Shown: positions 47,795 to 59,568, counted from the stretch's first letter. The stretch is 64,000 nt of DNA from Heterobilharzia americana (GCA_944470555.2 OX104127.1:158013276-158077275), one strand, 5' to 3'. A program made the numbers and translations. Notes: generated by a model not told the origin, from the letters alone.

Positions 47795-48090
47795 AGGGTG
47801 GGTTCCCAGTGGAACATAGGGCTTCAGTAGCACGCCTTTATTCCACTCTATTCTCTGCAGTTTTTTGAACCTGGCTCCAAGACTGCCCACAAGCTTTCAT
47901 TTCTTCCTCACACGATCTCCTCCATGTCATCCTCACATCGGACGTCTGACTCGCCGTTTCCTATCTGGGTTCCACTCGAGCAACTGGCCTCACGCGTGAT
48001 GTCCCCGAGTGGTCTTCTCAGTGTATACCCAATCCATCTCCACTTCCTTCTGCATATTTATTGGGTGATAGGTTCTTGGTTGGTTCAGTA
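47795..48090 (-). mobile_element. RTE-A 3'-terminal fragment
   Basis: Minus strand: QEPITQ(Y)ICRRKWRWIGYTL, RRPLGDITREASCSSGTQ-like text and the end GTGGGTTCCCAGTGGAACAT at 47800-47819. Confidence 0.8.
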
Positions 48091-48164
48091 GAATTAAACG
48101 GTTGTAATGTGATTGATGTCTAAACTCATTGTGTAAGAATGACCTATAGAATTCAAACAAAACC

Positions 48165-48210
48165 TAGATTTGGGTGGGATTCGAACCAGCGACTGCACGA
48201 TTTCTAGGTT
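48165..48210 (-). repeat. R5 SINE remnant
   Basis: GGGTGGGATTCGAACCAGCG (reverse B box) is all that remains. Confidence 0.45.
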
Positions 48211-48284
48211 GAATTCTTTGTTATTGACGTATATAACTCAGTCAGTATTCATCATCTAGTCATGTGTCATTCATATGGGTTTTG

Positions 48285-48510
48285 ACTATAGACACAGACA
48301 GGCGAGATCAGGGTGGAACCTCATACACATATGGTAAACCGGTTCAAGTTACCACACTTTGCAATAGTATACAATGGACAAGTGGATGGAATAAGACTGA
48401 TAACGGTCAGTACGAGTATTCAAGCCTTAGAAGACGTTTAAAAGTAAACAGATCTGTGCCACTGTAACTCATTTTTAGCAATTTTACCAACTGTCTGGAA
48501 CCACTGGTTT
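48285..48510 (-). mobile_element. RTE-B 3' tail fragment
   Basis: ACACAGACAGGCGAGATCAG, GGTGGAACCTCATACACATATG and GATCTGTGCCACTGTAACTC match the tail and terminal coding of the family in reverse. The preceding coding region is replaced by an R4 repeat. Confidence 0.6.
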
Positions 48511-48529
48511 CTACAGTCTTATAGACTCC

Positions 48530-49100
48530 AGTCGGAGGAACATTGGAAACCTTGGGGAATCGGACAGCTGTTCTATTCTAGACCTTTCCAGCGACCGAAG
48601 TCGCGATCTTCAGGTTCCGTGACCAACACGTTACTATTGAGCCACTGGGTCGGAATTCAGTGGTCCCGAGGTTCCAATGAGAATTCGTGACCAGGGGTCT
48701 AAACCTGATGGCTGTGTAGACAAATGCTGATGACATTGGGTGGCGGTCTTTGGAAATATGGACCACTGGATTCCTACCCAGTGGCAACGTGTTGGCCACA
48801 GAACTTGAAAGTCACGGATCCTATCCCTGACGGGGTCGTGGCTACGCACTGTTGAAGAGTCCTATACAGAGACGGAACAATTGGTATCCACTTCTCCCGG
48901 GTTTCCACTGTTGCTCCAACTGATTTCAGTTCGCGATGAATACCGACTTGAAAAAGAACTTCTTGAATTGGTGCCACGGCTTGCAACCTAATTCAACTTC
49001 TGCTAGCCTTGCACGTCGAGGTAGGCAGTGGCTCGGGATGCACAACGTAGCCTAAGAGTGTAGTGGTGATGTATCAACTCACATGATTGGTGATCTAATT
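48530..49100. repeat. R4 repeat, inverted pair, followed by RTE-B remnant
   Basis: Two R4 halves face each other: GAGCCACTGGGTCGGAATTC with AGTGGTCC at 48638-48665, and GGACCACTGGATTCCTACCC at 48759-48778 with AGTGGCAACGTGTTGGCCAC. The block ends with the R4 terminus ATGAATACCGACTTG near 48935-48950. From 48970 GCAACCTAATTCAACTTCTG and GCACGTCGAGGTAGGCAGTG belong to RTE-B read in reverse. Confidence 0.55.
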
Positions 49101-49690
49101 GAGAAATGATCTTTTAAAACAGCCTCATCGAAATGTTAACAGAACCAAGAACAAGTACCTAGCAAGAAATAGTGATCGCTGTGATAAAATACGAAGTTTC
49201 CTTTATTTCTTAAAGGGGTAACACACCAAAATATGCATCAGCTGAAGTGATCTTTTGCAAGCAGATCAATGTCTGCAGACTACAACTAGCTAGTTGTCAT
49301 TAACTGACCAAGATTAACCCACTATGTCTTATTTTATCGAAGATGAGATGAGTCAATTTATAGACAACTTTGTCAGTGGGTAACTAATGTAATGGTCCAG
49401 TCCTTAATGTTCCTTTCAAGGGGTCACTGGCAACCTGGATAGCTTATTGACAAGTGTTTGATTATGGTGCAAGCTTGAATCACTGAAGGAACACCAGTTT
49501 CGTCATGGTTACAGATGCATGTTACTGATGAGGGTCGATGAGTGCGAAAACTGGATCCAAGGCTTTTTGTTTCAAACATGGGCCAGTTTAAAGATCAGTC
49601 ACTCACTGTTCGAACCCACCTGGGCTAGTTTTATTGATACATCTAATAGTTATTGATAAACATAGTGACTGTCTGAGACAAGTCATGGCT
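49100..49690. other. Intergenic stretch without firm features
   Basis: A B-box-like GTTCGAACCCACCTGGGC occurs at 49608-49625. Otherwise nothing supportable. Confidence 0.4.
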
Positions 49691-50015
49691 TAGCAGACTT
49701 GTATTGTCGCTGTTGAATGATGGTTGAAAGTGAAGATCTGGATTGTGTTAGGATTCGAAGTAGCGGCTTACGGATTACTGGCCTCATCGCTGTACTAACT
49801 GTCTTGGCAGCTAGTGTGATTGTGGTGAACCAACAGCTACATATTATGGATTCACTTGGCAGAAGGGTGAAACCCTTGGTGATTGAAGTGAAGATCTGGT
49901 CATCAATAGGGTACCATAACTCAGTTGGTAGGGTACCGAATCGGTAACGTGGAGGTCAGTGTTTCGATTCTCATCAATACCCAAGTTTTCACTTAACCTT
50001 CAATCATCACTGCAT
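49690..50015. repeat. R5 tRNA-derived SINE, inverted pair
   Basis: The minus arm (49690-49810) has TTAGCAGACTTGTATTGTCG and reverse B box GTTAGGATTCGAAGTAG. The plus arm (49905-50010) has CCATAACTCAGTTGGTAGGG (A box), GTTTCGATTCTCATC (B box) and TTTTCACTTAACCTTCAATC. A 3' tail follows. Confidence 0.65.
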
Positions 50016-50189
50016 TTCGTTTCTTTACAGACAGAAGTATTATTGTTAACCAGGCTATAACTGAATTGGTTAGATGAAATTCATCCACGGTTTCCCAACA
50101 TTATTATCATTTATTCGGCTGGATATCATTTGCTAGTATGGTAGTTGTTTCTAACTGACAACTAGTGAGTAGAGTTCAATAGTTCATCC

Positions 50190-50795
50190 AACAGGAGTGT
50201 TGTTGGAGGTGAGTGGCGAAATTTCCACCTGGATATCGAAAACCAGAGTGGGATGCGTTAATGTGGTCCATCTTGTCGCGATGTTAGTCTGACCGTTAAA
50301 AAGTCAGGTTTACAACGCTTCGGTGCAAGCAGTTCTACTCTACGCCTGTGTAATCTGGTCTCTCCCAGCTGAAGAAGTGAAACGACTATGAGTGTCCGGT
50401 CATCGTTGTCTCCGTAGGATTGCTCGTATCCGTTAGCAACACCATGTAAGTGATCCTCAGGTACGACAGCATGTGTTTGGGTATGATGGAGATCGTCATT
50501 CAATAAATGAAGTCATTTGGAAACACTGGCTTTGGTGGCTTAGATGTATGTTATACATGTTGTCCCAACAGTTTCCACGCCGTTGATTGTTTGCTAACCC
50601 TGGGACTGGATGGAAGAACCGGAGATACGGTCAGTGTATGACGTGGTGCAGTGGGGTGAAAAATAGTTGTATCGATTTAACATCTGTTGGTACATCACAA
50701 CTCTTTGGGTGGGGTTCGAGAGATCACGCAACTCAGTGGCTTGAGACGTTCTCAGCTATGGCTCATCATCAGCTAAATGTACCTACATCCCAGTG
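50190..50795 (+). mobile_element. RTE-C fragment, post-RT C-terminal region
   Basis: Plus-strand frame with stops: VYNASVQAVLLYACVIWSLP, GHRCLRRIARI, HHVSDPQVRQHVFGYDGDRH, SINEVIWKHWLWWLRCMLYM, then NPGTGWKNRRYGQCMTWCSG, QLFGWGSRDHATQWLETFSA. Organisation matches RTE-B but wording differs, so a separate family. The RTE-C copy at 1-1300 covers the EN and RT parts, and I infer that these are one family. Confidence 0.65.
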
Positions 50796-51110
50796 AGTGA
50801 TATTGTTCTTACTAAGACTCAGACCTCGTACCCATCACTTTAAACACTTAAGCGTTATCCACTTGCCTTGCCGAGGAACGATAACCACCACTTTGTTATA
50901 CTACAATGTGACTAAATGGGAGTTGAGACGATAAGTACTAGGCTGGAGTGTTGTTAAGAACAACATCAGTTACTGGAGTACAGGTACTCAAATATAGCGA
51001 AACGCGTGTTATAGATTCCTCTGTTAGCCATAACGAAGTCGGTCATGACAATATAGAGACATTCGCACAGGAGTCCATCTACCAACAGAGATCAAACAAT
51101 TCTATCTAGT
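50755..51110. repeat. Inverted pair of decayed hammerhead SINEs
   Basis: The minus arm has only CAGTGGGATGTAGG-type stem I text (50770-50800) and the tRNA head (reverse B box AGACTCAGACCTCG, A box near 50865). The plus arm at 50980-51040 has GGTACTCAAATATAGCGAAA and CGCGTGTTATAGATTCC, lacking the CUGANGA box. The tail AATATAGAGACATTCGCACAGG follows. Confidence 0.55.
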
Positions 51111-52305
51111 ATCGAGAGATAATAATATCTTGTCAACTTCTTTTCCAAAGATTCAACTATCTAATCTACCCAAAAAAAAGTCAATTAAGCCATGATTCCA
51201 CCTGCTCTTCTCGATTGTTATATGAATGTATAATAAATGGTTATCTGTTCGCTTCATTGTCAAAAAGTGTGTTTATTTTCACCGGTCACATAGATATCCA
51301 ATTAGAGAATAACAAGTAAAAGATTCAGTGACCAGATAGTTAAGTGAATGATTCAACTTGAATTCATGTAGATCTAGACAGTAAGTAGGGCTACATCGGT
51401 CTACCCACTGAGATTCGTCTATACAGTTCGGTCATATAGATGGTTATTCATAACCTAATTTCAGTATTGTATGATGTAGGTGTTTAAATCATTTATAGAA
51501 CATTAATTTCTTCATATTTTACAAATACATGCGGTTGATGAGTGCCAATAGATACGAAATCTAGGTTAGACAGGAGATCCCACTGATTCCCAATTCCCAA
51601 CATCTAAATATAAAAGGGGAAAAATTTACTTTCCAATTTTTTGTTATGAATCGTTTTAAAATAATATAAAAATTAACTTATCTTTCATGGATTCCATCGG
51701 ATTAATTTATTATCATCAAATACGGGTTGAAAAGAACCAACTCTGAATTCTTCCATGATTATATTTTTCATGCATAAATTTCAATTAAGAATCGTGAATA
51801 GAATGACCTAATAGGGTTAAGGGATTGGTAAGTTATAATCTCTATTTTGTAATGGAAATAAACAGATATATAAAAAAAAGAAGAGAGTTTGATTCCTATT
51901 CTTATTTTAATCTTTTAGTGAAGTGGATACATTGATCATTGATCATCATTTCTTTTCCTGTTTGTCTTTCTCTTCCTTCACCACACATACACACACACAT
52001 CTCATGAGCAAAGATGATGGTTAGTTGAATCACTGACTTCTACACGAATAGGTTCCATGCATACATATAGATGTTCATTTCAACAATATTAACAAGCCAT
52101 AGGGATGGTAAGAGTACTTCAAGACTAATACGACTAAATTATCCTGCGTTATTTAATTTCTATACCTTTCTTGAAAGAAAATTATCCACTTGAAGAGGAT
52201 TTAGTGAAACCAAGGTGAATGCTCTTGTTTATTTCCTAATTCCTATATCCCTATTCTTGCATAGATATTATTTTCTAGATACTTAATGATACCATGTAAG
52301 ATATT
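51110..52305. other. AT-rich intergenic stretch, repeat-poor
   Basis: The longest part of the window without recognisable repeats outside the DHX16 introns. No long ORF or helicase-like exon and no tRNA seen; a short CA tract at about 51983-52000. Confidence 0.5.
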
Positions 52306-52309
52306 TGAA

Positions 52310-53068
52310 GGTGATCAAGATAACTAACCAACAACAAACACCAATCTAAACGAAGTTAGCTCCTTCAACTACCTACCTACCTACCCCTCTAGCCAGGCAG
52401 CATCATCTCAACTACACGCGACACAAGCATAGATAACGATATCAAAGTCAGACAGGATCGGAAAAACAACAAGATAGACCTTCCTTCATTCATCTGAAAT
52501 CACCACTGCAGAGATCTACTGCACTCAACACTTTTTCTTTAGAACAAGACCCGGATTTTCAATACTCACTCAGTCAAGTCACTCAGTGCTTCAATGTCAT
52601 GCTTCACAAACTTGGTGCCTTACAAAAATCATTTCCCACAAACTACAGACATCATACATTAACAGCTGCTGCCTACACCCATTCGATACTGAAGATCAGA
52701 TCAGAAGGCCAGAAAGAATAAGTAAGGAGGAACTCATTCTGGCTGGCTGGCAACGAACCAACAACGAAGCAACAACCTATCGACCAATAAATATACAGAA
52801 GGAAGTCGAGATGAATTGGATTGAACATACATTGAGAAAACCGTTTATGAATATCATGCGCCAGTTCATGTCAGGCCGTCGAGTGGAACCCAAAGGGTAA
52901 ACGGCGAGTTAGGCGTCTGAGGTGAGGGTGACATGGAGGAGATCGTGTGAGGAAGAAATGAAATGCAATGAGCAGTTGTGGAGTCAGGTTGAAAAGACTG
53001 GAGAGAAGAGAGTGAAATGGAGGCGTGCTAGTGAAGCTGTATGTTCCACTAGGAACCCAAGTGACCTT
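52310..53068 (+). mobile_element. RTE-A 3' copy, inverted partner of 54572-55330
   Basis: Plus strand: NLNEVSSFNYLPTYP(L)-type text (52350-52390), LQCHASQTWCLTKIISHKLQ, SYINSCCLHPFDTEDQIRRP and ATTYRPINIQKEVEMNWIEH then TLRKPFMNIMRQFMSGRRVE. It ends TATGTTCCACTAGGAACCCA at 53040-53059. Residues such as FDTEDQIRRP and KPFMNIMRQFMS are shared only with the copy at 54735-55058 on the other strand. Confidence 0.85.
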
Positions 53069-53084
53069 GTCAACAGTTGGGTAA

Positions 53085-53180
53085 CTTAACTATTCTAGCG
53101 AACCCTAAGGTTGCTTGTTTGAATCCTCTCACCATTCAGGTTCTTATTTTACCTTTAATCTTTATCCTATATTTATAGAG
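53085..53180 (+). repeat. R5 SINE remnant
   Basis: GTCAACAGTTGGGTAACTTA and GGTTGCTTGTTTGAATCCTC (A- and B-box like) then TTTACCTTTAATCTTTATCC. Confidence 0.5.
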
Positions 53181-53545
53181 CCATTTTAAACGATCCTCTT
53201 CTATACACACTGCTCACAAGTAAATGAACTGACATATTGGTCAGTTAAATAATAGACCATTAGCACCATAATTTACTCAGATCAGTTTACAGGCTAAACA
53301 GAAAATGTTGACTCATACGTCTATTTCCTTAACCACCGTAACATCTCTTTCCTTCAGTTACATAAATGTCAGTCAGCCTTGACTGCTAGACTATGCAAAG
53401 ATGTATTGTTGGTTATCTTTATTCAGCAAGATCTTCTACATTGGTTTCACAATTAGAATTTTATTTGACTGTTTCATCTTACGGAGTTGTTATTGGCAAT
53501 TTTTTTTACAATTTTCATCGTTCCTATCACTTAAACCATGCTATT
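53180..53545. other. Intergenic stretch between two RTE-A copies
   Basis: AT-rich, nothing recognisable. Confidence 0.45.
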
Positions 53546-53549
53546 ATTA

Positions 53550-54220
53550 TTATAATTATTTGTGCCTTGGGTTCCGAATGGAACATAGGGCTTCACTAGC
53601 ACGTCTCCATTCGACTCTCTTCTCTGAAATCTTTTGGACCTGGCTCCACGACAGCCCACAAGCTCTCATTTCTTCCTCACAAGATCTTCTCTATGTCACC
53701 CTCACCTCGGACGCCCAACTCGTCGTTTCCCATCGGGGTTCCACTCGAGGGCCTGACGCGTGATGTCCCCAGTCGGCTTTCTCAGTGCATGCCCAATCCA
53801 TCTCCACTTCCTTCTGCATACTTGTTGAGCGATATATTCTTCGTTGGTTCATTGCCAGAGTTTCTTGTTGCTCATTCTTTCTGGCCATTTGAGCTTCAGT
53901 GTCGAGCGTAGGCAGTTGTTGATGAATATTTGTAGTTTGTTGGAAATGCCTTTCGTAACGCGACAAGTCTCTGAACCATACAGGAGCACTGACTTGACTG
54001 GATTGGTGTTGAAAATCCGATGTTGTTCACACTTTATGCTGAGTGCTGAAGATCTCCACACTGGTTTCAGGTTAATGAACGCCTGTCTTGCTGTCACGCC
54101 TCTTCTGTCAATTTGTTTGTTTTCACCCGTAGATCTTTAAGTTTGTGTGACGTGAGACATGAGTCATCACTGGTGAAAACCGAGTCTTCTAGGTTCTTTT
54201 CCGCGGTCCAGCCTTAAACC
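53550..54220 (-). mobile_element. RTE-A 3' fragment
   Basis: Minus strand: LEDSVFTSDDSCLMSHKLKD (54200-54130), AFINLKPVWRSSALSIKCEQ, VKSVLLYGSETCRVTKGISN, LKLKWPERMSNKKLW and the canonical 3' end TGCCTTGGGTTCCGAATGGA at 53563-53582. The ATT-rich tail precedes. Confidence 0.82.
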
Positions 54221-54324
54221 ATGGTGTTCATTGTTTATTTTATCTATTTTTGAATACAGGAATTCACTTACTAATCCTTAGTCAGATAGACATCGGTTAG
54301 TTAGAATAATTGTAGAAAACTAAA

Positions 54325-54570
54325 AACTCTTTCTCCTACCACATTGGCCTAGGAGATAACTTAGTGGCGTTTGAAGTAATGGGTTCAAGGTTCGAGTCTC
54401 GGTAGGAATAACATCACTCATAGTGGTGTGCATACATCCAACTAACGAGTCCCAAATAGCACGGAATACATATCCTGGACTCCTCAACCTACCAATATCC
54501 GTTGTTATTTTCAAATTTGAATGTACCGCGGGTATTGAGGCATCTACACATCAACACATATTATAATTTA
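54325..54570 (+). ncRNA. Hammerhead SINE, decayed core
   Basis: The tRNA-like head (54336-54410) has CATTGGCCTAGGAGATAACT and AGGTTCGAGTCTCGG (good B box). Its hammerhead (54428-54490) reads CUAACGA for CUGANGA (G5 lost) and GGAA for GAAA. The SINE tail GTATTGAGGCATCTACACATCAAC follows. Confidence 0.65.
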
Positions 54571-54571
54571 T

Positions 54572-57500
54572 CGCTTGGGTTTCTAGTGGAACATACAGCT
54601 TCACTAGCACGCCTCCATTTCACTCTCTTCTCTCCAGTCTTTTCAACCTGACTCCACAACTGCTCATTGCATTTCATTTCTTCCTCACACGATCTCCTCC
54701 ATGTCACCCTCACCTCAGACGCCTAACTCGCCGTTTACCCTTTGGGTTCCACTCGACGGCCTGACATGAACTGGCGCATGATATTCATAAACGGTTTTCT
54801 CAATGTATGTTCAATCCAATTCATCTCGACTTCCTTCTGCATATTTATTGGTCGATAGGTTGTTGCTTCGTTGGTTGGTTCGTTGCCAGCCAGCCAGCCA
54901 GCCAGAGTGAGTTCCTCCTTACTTATTCCTTTTGGCCTTCTGATCTGATCTTTAGTATCGAATGGGTGTAGGCAGCAGCTGTTAATGTATGATGTCTGTA
55001 GTTTGTGGGAAATGATTTTCGTAAGGCACCAAGTTTGTGAAGCATGATATAGAAGCACTGAGTGACTTGACTGAGTGAGTATTGAAAATCCGGGTCTTGT
55101 TCTAAAGAAAAAGTGTTGAGTGCAGTAGGTCTCTGCAGTGGTGATTTCAGATGAATGAAGGAAGGCCTATCTTGTTGTTTTTCCGATCCTGCCTGACTTT
55201 GATATCGTTATCTATGCTTGTGTCGTGTGTAGTTGAGATGATGCTGCCTGGCTAGAGGGGTAGGTAGGTAGGTAGTTGAAGGAGCCAACTTCGTTTAGAT
55301 TTCTCCCGTTGGTGGTGATTGGTGTTTGTTGTTGTCATTGTTGTTTGTGTATATTCATCACCTATGTCTTCTCTACGTTCCCATGAAGAAAGTCCCGTCT
55401 TCGCTGTCTCGCCTCACATCTTCTGCCAACTTGTAATTTTTCACGTGTAGATGTTGGAGTTTGTGCGACATAAGACATTCGACATAAATGATGATCGGCG
55501 AAATTTAAACTGCGTACGGTTTTTTTATCGGTCCAGTAGCGTATGCCCATCTTCTCGCTCCTCACAATTCTCTGTTGCATGATCCAGTCCAGTCGAGTCG
55601 ACCATTATCAGGAAGATGATCGGTGATTGTAGGCGGCAACCGCGTCTTGCTCCTGTCTCCACTTCACTTCAAAGGCATCACTGAGCTTTGTATTGTGAAT
55701 CATCTGGCATTTGTCGTCATCATCATATGGCTGCTGTTGAATGGGGTTTTTGGCACTATAACCGTAGTGTTGAAGCAGCTGCGAAAATTCTTGTCGGTAG
55801 ACGCTGTCGAAGGTCTTTTCAATGTCGATGGAGTTGAGGTAGAGAGTTGACTGCCATTGTATACTCTATTTTGTGATGATATGTAGCGTTGCAATTTGAT
55901 TGGCATATTCATTGTTCTTCTTGAAGCCAACCAGCCAGCGTGTTCCGGTGGTAATTTTGAATGCAGAGCATAATTTAGTCGCTTCAGTATGATGCGGCCT
56001 AATATTTTGCTTGGTGTGGACAGCTGTGGAGCATGATCCCGGGCCAGTTCTTGCAGAGACTTAGGTCTCGTTTCTTTGGGATTTTTACAAGGTAGCCTTT
56101 TTTCCAATCAATGGCCAAGTACTTTTCCTTCCTTTCAGACCTTCTGTAATAGTGTTGTGAGCATGGCGGGATTCCATGTGGTCCTGCTACCTTCCCGGAT
56201 ATCGCAACGTTATGGCGTTCAGGACTTCTGCTTTCGTTGGGGGTTTGTGTTCACTGGTAGTTCTGCAGTTGCTGGTGCTATTTCTCGACGAGTTGCAGGT
56301 GGTTGTCGATTCAAGAGTATCTTGATATGGTCAGCCCATTGTTTCCTTTGTTTCTCTTCTTTGGTAACCAGCCTTCCTTCACTATCTCTCATTGGTTTCG
56401 TCTGCGTTGATCTCTTTCTAGATAGTATTTTGGTTCTTCGATATAATGTTGTCCGATCTCTCCTACCAGCTGTCTGTTCTGCTTCACCTGCCAGTGTGTC
56501 GTAGAGGTATCTTTTGTTTTTGCGCGCGATCTTTTTCGCTTCTTTGTCCAGAGTAGTGTTTTATAGGTTGTGTTCCATTCCCCTTTTCCTTGTTCATCCT
56601 TGTACTGGTTTATCTTCTGCTTCACCATCTTCCTTTCTCTGCCCTATCAGTTTTCATGTGTCCATCGAGATCCATTTCTTGTCCTGCTGCTTCTTTCTTC
56701 CTAACATGGTTATGCAGGCTTCCTTCCACATCTCTTTCAAAGAGTTCCAGTGTTCTTCCACACCGGTTTCCTCAGAGATGTTCCTCAATGCCTCCCATTT
56801 TGTGCACATGGCTGATGTCAAGATGTCCTCTGCAGTCTCCTTCTTCAGTGCAGTTTCTGTTCTGGGTGATCAACTTGAACTGTAGTTGTCTATCACCAGT
56901 TCCTCTCAATTGAAGGCTTTCAGCTTGGTTTTGAATGTAGGTTGCTTGCACTAGATAGTCAGTGGTGTAAACCTACATTTGCTTCACTTCTTGATCTTGT
57001 GTCCAGTGGACTGGCTGTGTCTCCACTTTCTTCAGATAGGAATGAAGTCGATCTGGATTTCGGTGTGTCCATCTGGTGAAATCAAATTCGTGTTGCTTTG
57101 TGAATATACTTGTGTTTGTATACACTGCCTTGCCTCCAATTACCAAATCGTTGAATGCACAGAAATCTTCAAACAGTTATCCATTCTCATTCATCATCTC
57201 ACCGATTGCTTCTCGACCCACGATGAGTTCTCTTCGTGTGTTGTCCGCTCCCAGTTTAGTATTCATGTCACCTCATACATTAGAATGAATTTGATGTCAC
57301 CAACTGGGGTGAGGTCTTGTTCAGTACTGATTGCAGTTGTCTTTATAATTCCTCCTTCTTCTCTTGATCCGCATTATTTGTAGGTGCATAGCGTAGTGTA
57401 GCACTGAATGATTGTGATTTTCCTTCCTTTGAGTTGAATCTTGCTGACATGATCCTGATCCTGCAGGAGGAGATTGGTTCCCACTGCATGCGAGAGAGGT

Positions 57501-57830
57501 TTCTTTGCTGTTGGGGACCTCATGATAGTCACTCCAAATCCCAGTGTGCTGTGCTCGTGGTTGTCTTCTGGGTGACAGTACTGGAGTAGATTATTGACTC
57601 CTCTCCAGTTGATAGTTTAGACAGTCCGCTTCCATTCCATATACTTCCACAGATTCCTAACACTTCTATACTATATCTTCTCATCTCTTTTGCAATCTGG
57701 GGAACTTTGCCAGCCATCTTCAGACATTGTGCGGACATTCCATGTCTCCATCCTTACTTTCGCTTTTATCGAGAGCAGGGAAGATACATCGGCCAATTAT
57801 CTTCCCGTAGGTATTCAGCAACCAGCGTCA
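54572..57830 (-). mobile_element. RTE-A, near full-length copy (about 3.2 kb), degenerate
   Basis: The only copy with both ends of the ORF. Minus strand: METWNVRTMSEDGWQSS (57765-57710, endonuclease start), DMNTKLGADNTRRELIV and FEDFCAFNDLVIGG (57270-57120), HEFDFTRWTHRNPDRLHSYL (57090-57030), linker MVKQKINQYKDEQGKGEWNT (56628 down), GYLVKIPKKRDLSLCKNWPG-like text (56100-56030), STPSKILGRIILKRLNYALH (55990-55960), LNSIDIEKTFDSVYRQEFSQ-like text (55850-55780), VDWIMQQRIVRSEK and LNFADHHLCRMS (FADD lost). Then LLYHASQTWCLTKIISHKLQ and the 3' end TTGGGTTTCTAGTGGAACAT at 54576-54595. Confidence 0.88.
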
Positions 57831-58034
57831 TTTCGTCTTTCCGATTCCAGTGAGAAATAAGTTTGTTTTCATTTTTATATTTTGTCTGTGCTTTGAAGTT
57901 TCTTTAGTAATTGGATTAGTTTTACGGGGTAGGGTTGCTTGCCCTATCCCCAACCCTCCCTCTTTATGGGGGCTTAAGATCGACTCTTAACTAGTGAACT
58001 AGTTAACCAGACGAGGTTTAGAACATATGTAATA

Positions 58035-58125
58035 TCATGCGGTTGCGATGGAAAATCGAGGAGCACTGAACAAGTGTTTCGTTCCTAGTATGTGACTCTT
58101 CAGAAGTGTATTCTCATAACCCTAT
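58035..58125 (-). repeat. Decayed hammerhead-SINE fragment
   Basis: Minus strand: CUGAAGA, GAAA and ACACUUGUUC remain in order, but stem II is open and stem I lost. Short and weak. Confidence 0.4.
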
Positions 58126-58269
58126 GACAGTCATTCTATAGTGTTAAAAAATTTTCTTGACTTTCTGTAAATTAGATATTTTTTTGAAGAACTAACATTC
58201 ATATTTTGTTGAAACTATAGGCAACTTGAACACTTGATCACTTTTAAATTTCCAGCCGTGATTGGCTAA

Positions 58270-58464
58270 TCTGTGACCTTGGAAAGGTTACTTGATGCGC
58301 GTGATTTAAGCATGTTGTTTTCTTTACCCGGTTTTATATCAGTATTTTATACTTACGGGGATATTTGGACTTCTTGGAAATGTGATGGATTTTTTGCATG
58401 CTATTTATTCAGCGTTGGTGTACTTGTGTTGCATATGACATTACAAATTGCTTACAAAGACATT
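58270..58464 (+). CDS. Candidate exon of an unrecognised membrane protein
   Basis: Open from 58270, with an ATG at 58312. It encodes MLFSLPGFISVFYTYGDIWT, then SWKCDGFFACYLFSVGVLVL and HMTLQIAYKDI, with one or two hydrophobic segments. It ends at a consensus donor GTAAGT at 58465 in phase 0. It is not part of any repeat seen elsewhere in the window. It could be a first exon starting at 58312, or an internal exon starting at the weak AG at 58286. I do not recognise the family and give no function. Confidence 0.4.
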
Positions 58465-59211
58465 GTAAGTACTTAGAATTACGCTACCGGCTATCTGACA
58501 TGTTGCCATCTGAGGTTTGTGTAACCTGATTGGCACTAGCGATTATTATTACGTTCGAATAGTGTATGAAATGAGTCACTTTGAACGTTATTTCAATTAA
58601 TATTTTTAACCTAGAGTATAACATTAGGCTTACACAATAACATGTCGGATACTATTAGTAATTTTGAGTACAATTTAATTATTCTATCCTTGTTTTGCCA
58701 TCATTTTTACTTAAGAGTGCGAGATCCTTATATTGCATGTTGACTTATCTGACTGTGTTACATTGATCATATAATTATTGGGCTTCTATGTGTTAGTTGA
58801 GGTGTTGTAATTTCTTGGTACAATAAACACAGTGAACCAAAAAGGCAGTCAACCAAGCATAGTACAAGCGAAAACAATTTGTCGAATATGAGTGTTAAAA
58901 ACCCCTACAACCTGAATAAATTAAGAAAGAAACAGTGAGCATGAAATAAATCATCCGGCATGGCCTACAAAGATGGCTGGAAATGACCTTGAGATAGTTT
59001 AAAAAAGGTAGCATCCTGATTGGTTATCAAGTTGTAAGGTTCATTTTCAACTAGACTCATCAGATAAATGCACCTCAGAATCAGCATAAAATACCCGAAT
59101 GGAAAAACCTGAAATCTGGACAATTGTGCAATTAATCATATTCGTCACATTTTCGATAAGCATAAACAGAAATTGAATAAGGAATCAATACGAATAGATC
59201 ACATGCTTTGA

Positions 59212-59568
59212 ATGACCTTCTCAAGGTCATACCTGAGCCAATCACTGCTGCCTGGTGAAATATTTGAAATCGGTCGATCGAATCAACTAAATATGAGCAC
59301 AGATCAATTATCGATATTTTTTTTAATGGGAAAATTTTATCATTTGATACAAGTTCCAATCATCAGACACCAGCTATATATATTGTCCATATGTTTATTT
59401 CTCAGTCTGTGTGTGTTTGCATACATTTTGTCAGCCCAATATATTACTAAAAATTTGAAAGAAAAGTTTTACGAATTTCACTACAATTCTCAATCAAACA
59501 GTAGTAATTCAAATACAAGTGTACTTGACAAAATTTGGAGGAGGGTGGGGGGGGGGGGCGGTGAATAA
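59212..59568 (+). CDS. Candidate terminal exon of the same unrecognised membrane protein
   Basis: Open frame from 59212 to TAA at 59566-59568. It contains QLYILSICLFLSLCVFAYIL then SAQYITKNLKEKFYEFHYNS: a strong transmembrane helix followed by a basic segment, a Ser/Asn-rich stretch and a Gly run. An AG at 59373 would continue phase 0 from the exon ending at 58464. A better-looking acceptor at 59405 shifts frame and gives a short SVCVCIHFVSPIYY tail. AATAAA at 59564-59569 and 59629-59634 supports an mRNA end here. The true exon start is unresolved. Confidence 0.4.
   Translation: MTFSRSYLSQSLLPGEIFEIGRSNQLNMSTDQLSIFFLMGKFYHLIQVPIIRHQLYILSICLFLSLCVFAYILSAQYITKNLKEKFYEFHYNSQSNSSNSNTSVLDKIWRRVGGGGGE

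Noticed and set aside
56076..57383. Several 100-140 residue plus-strand frames
   Set aside because: Antisense to the near full-length RTE-A on the minus strand, whose endonuclease and linker residues are recognisable.
58270..59568. Assignment of the membrane-protein candidate to Jagunal, TMEM203 or TLC-domain families
   Set aside because: I compared remembered features of these families; only generic hydrophobic similarity was seen, so no family name is given.
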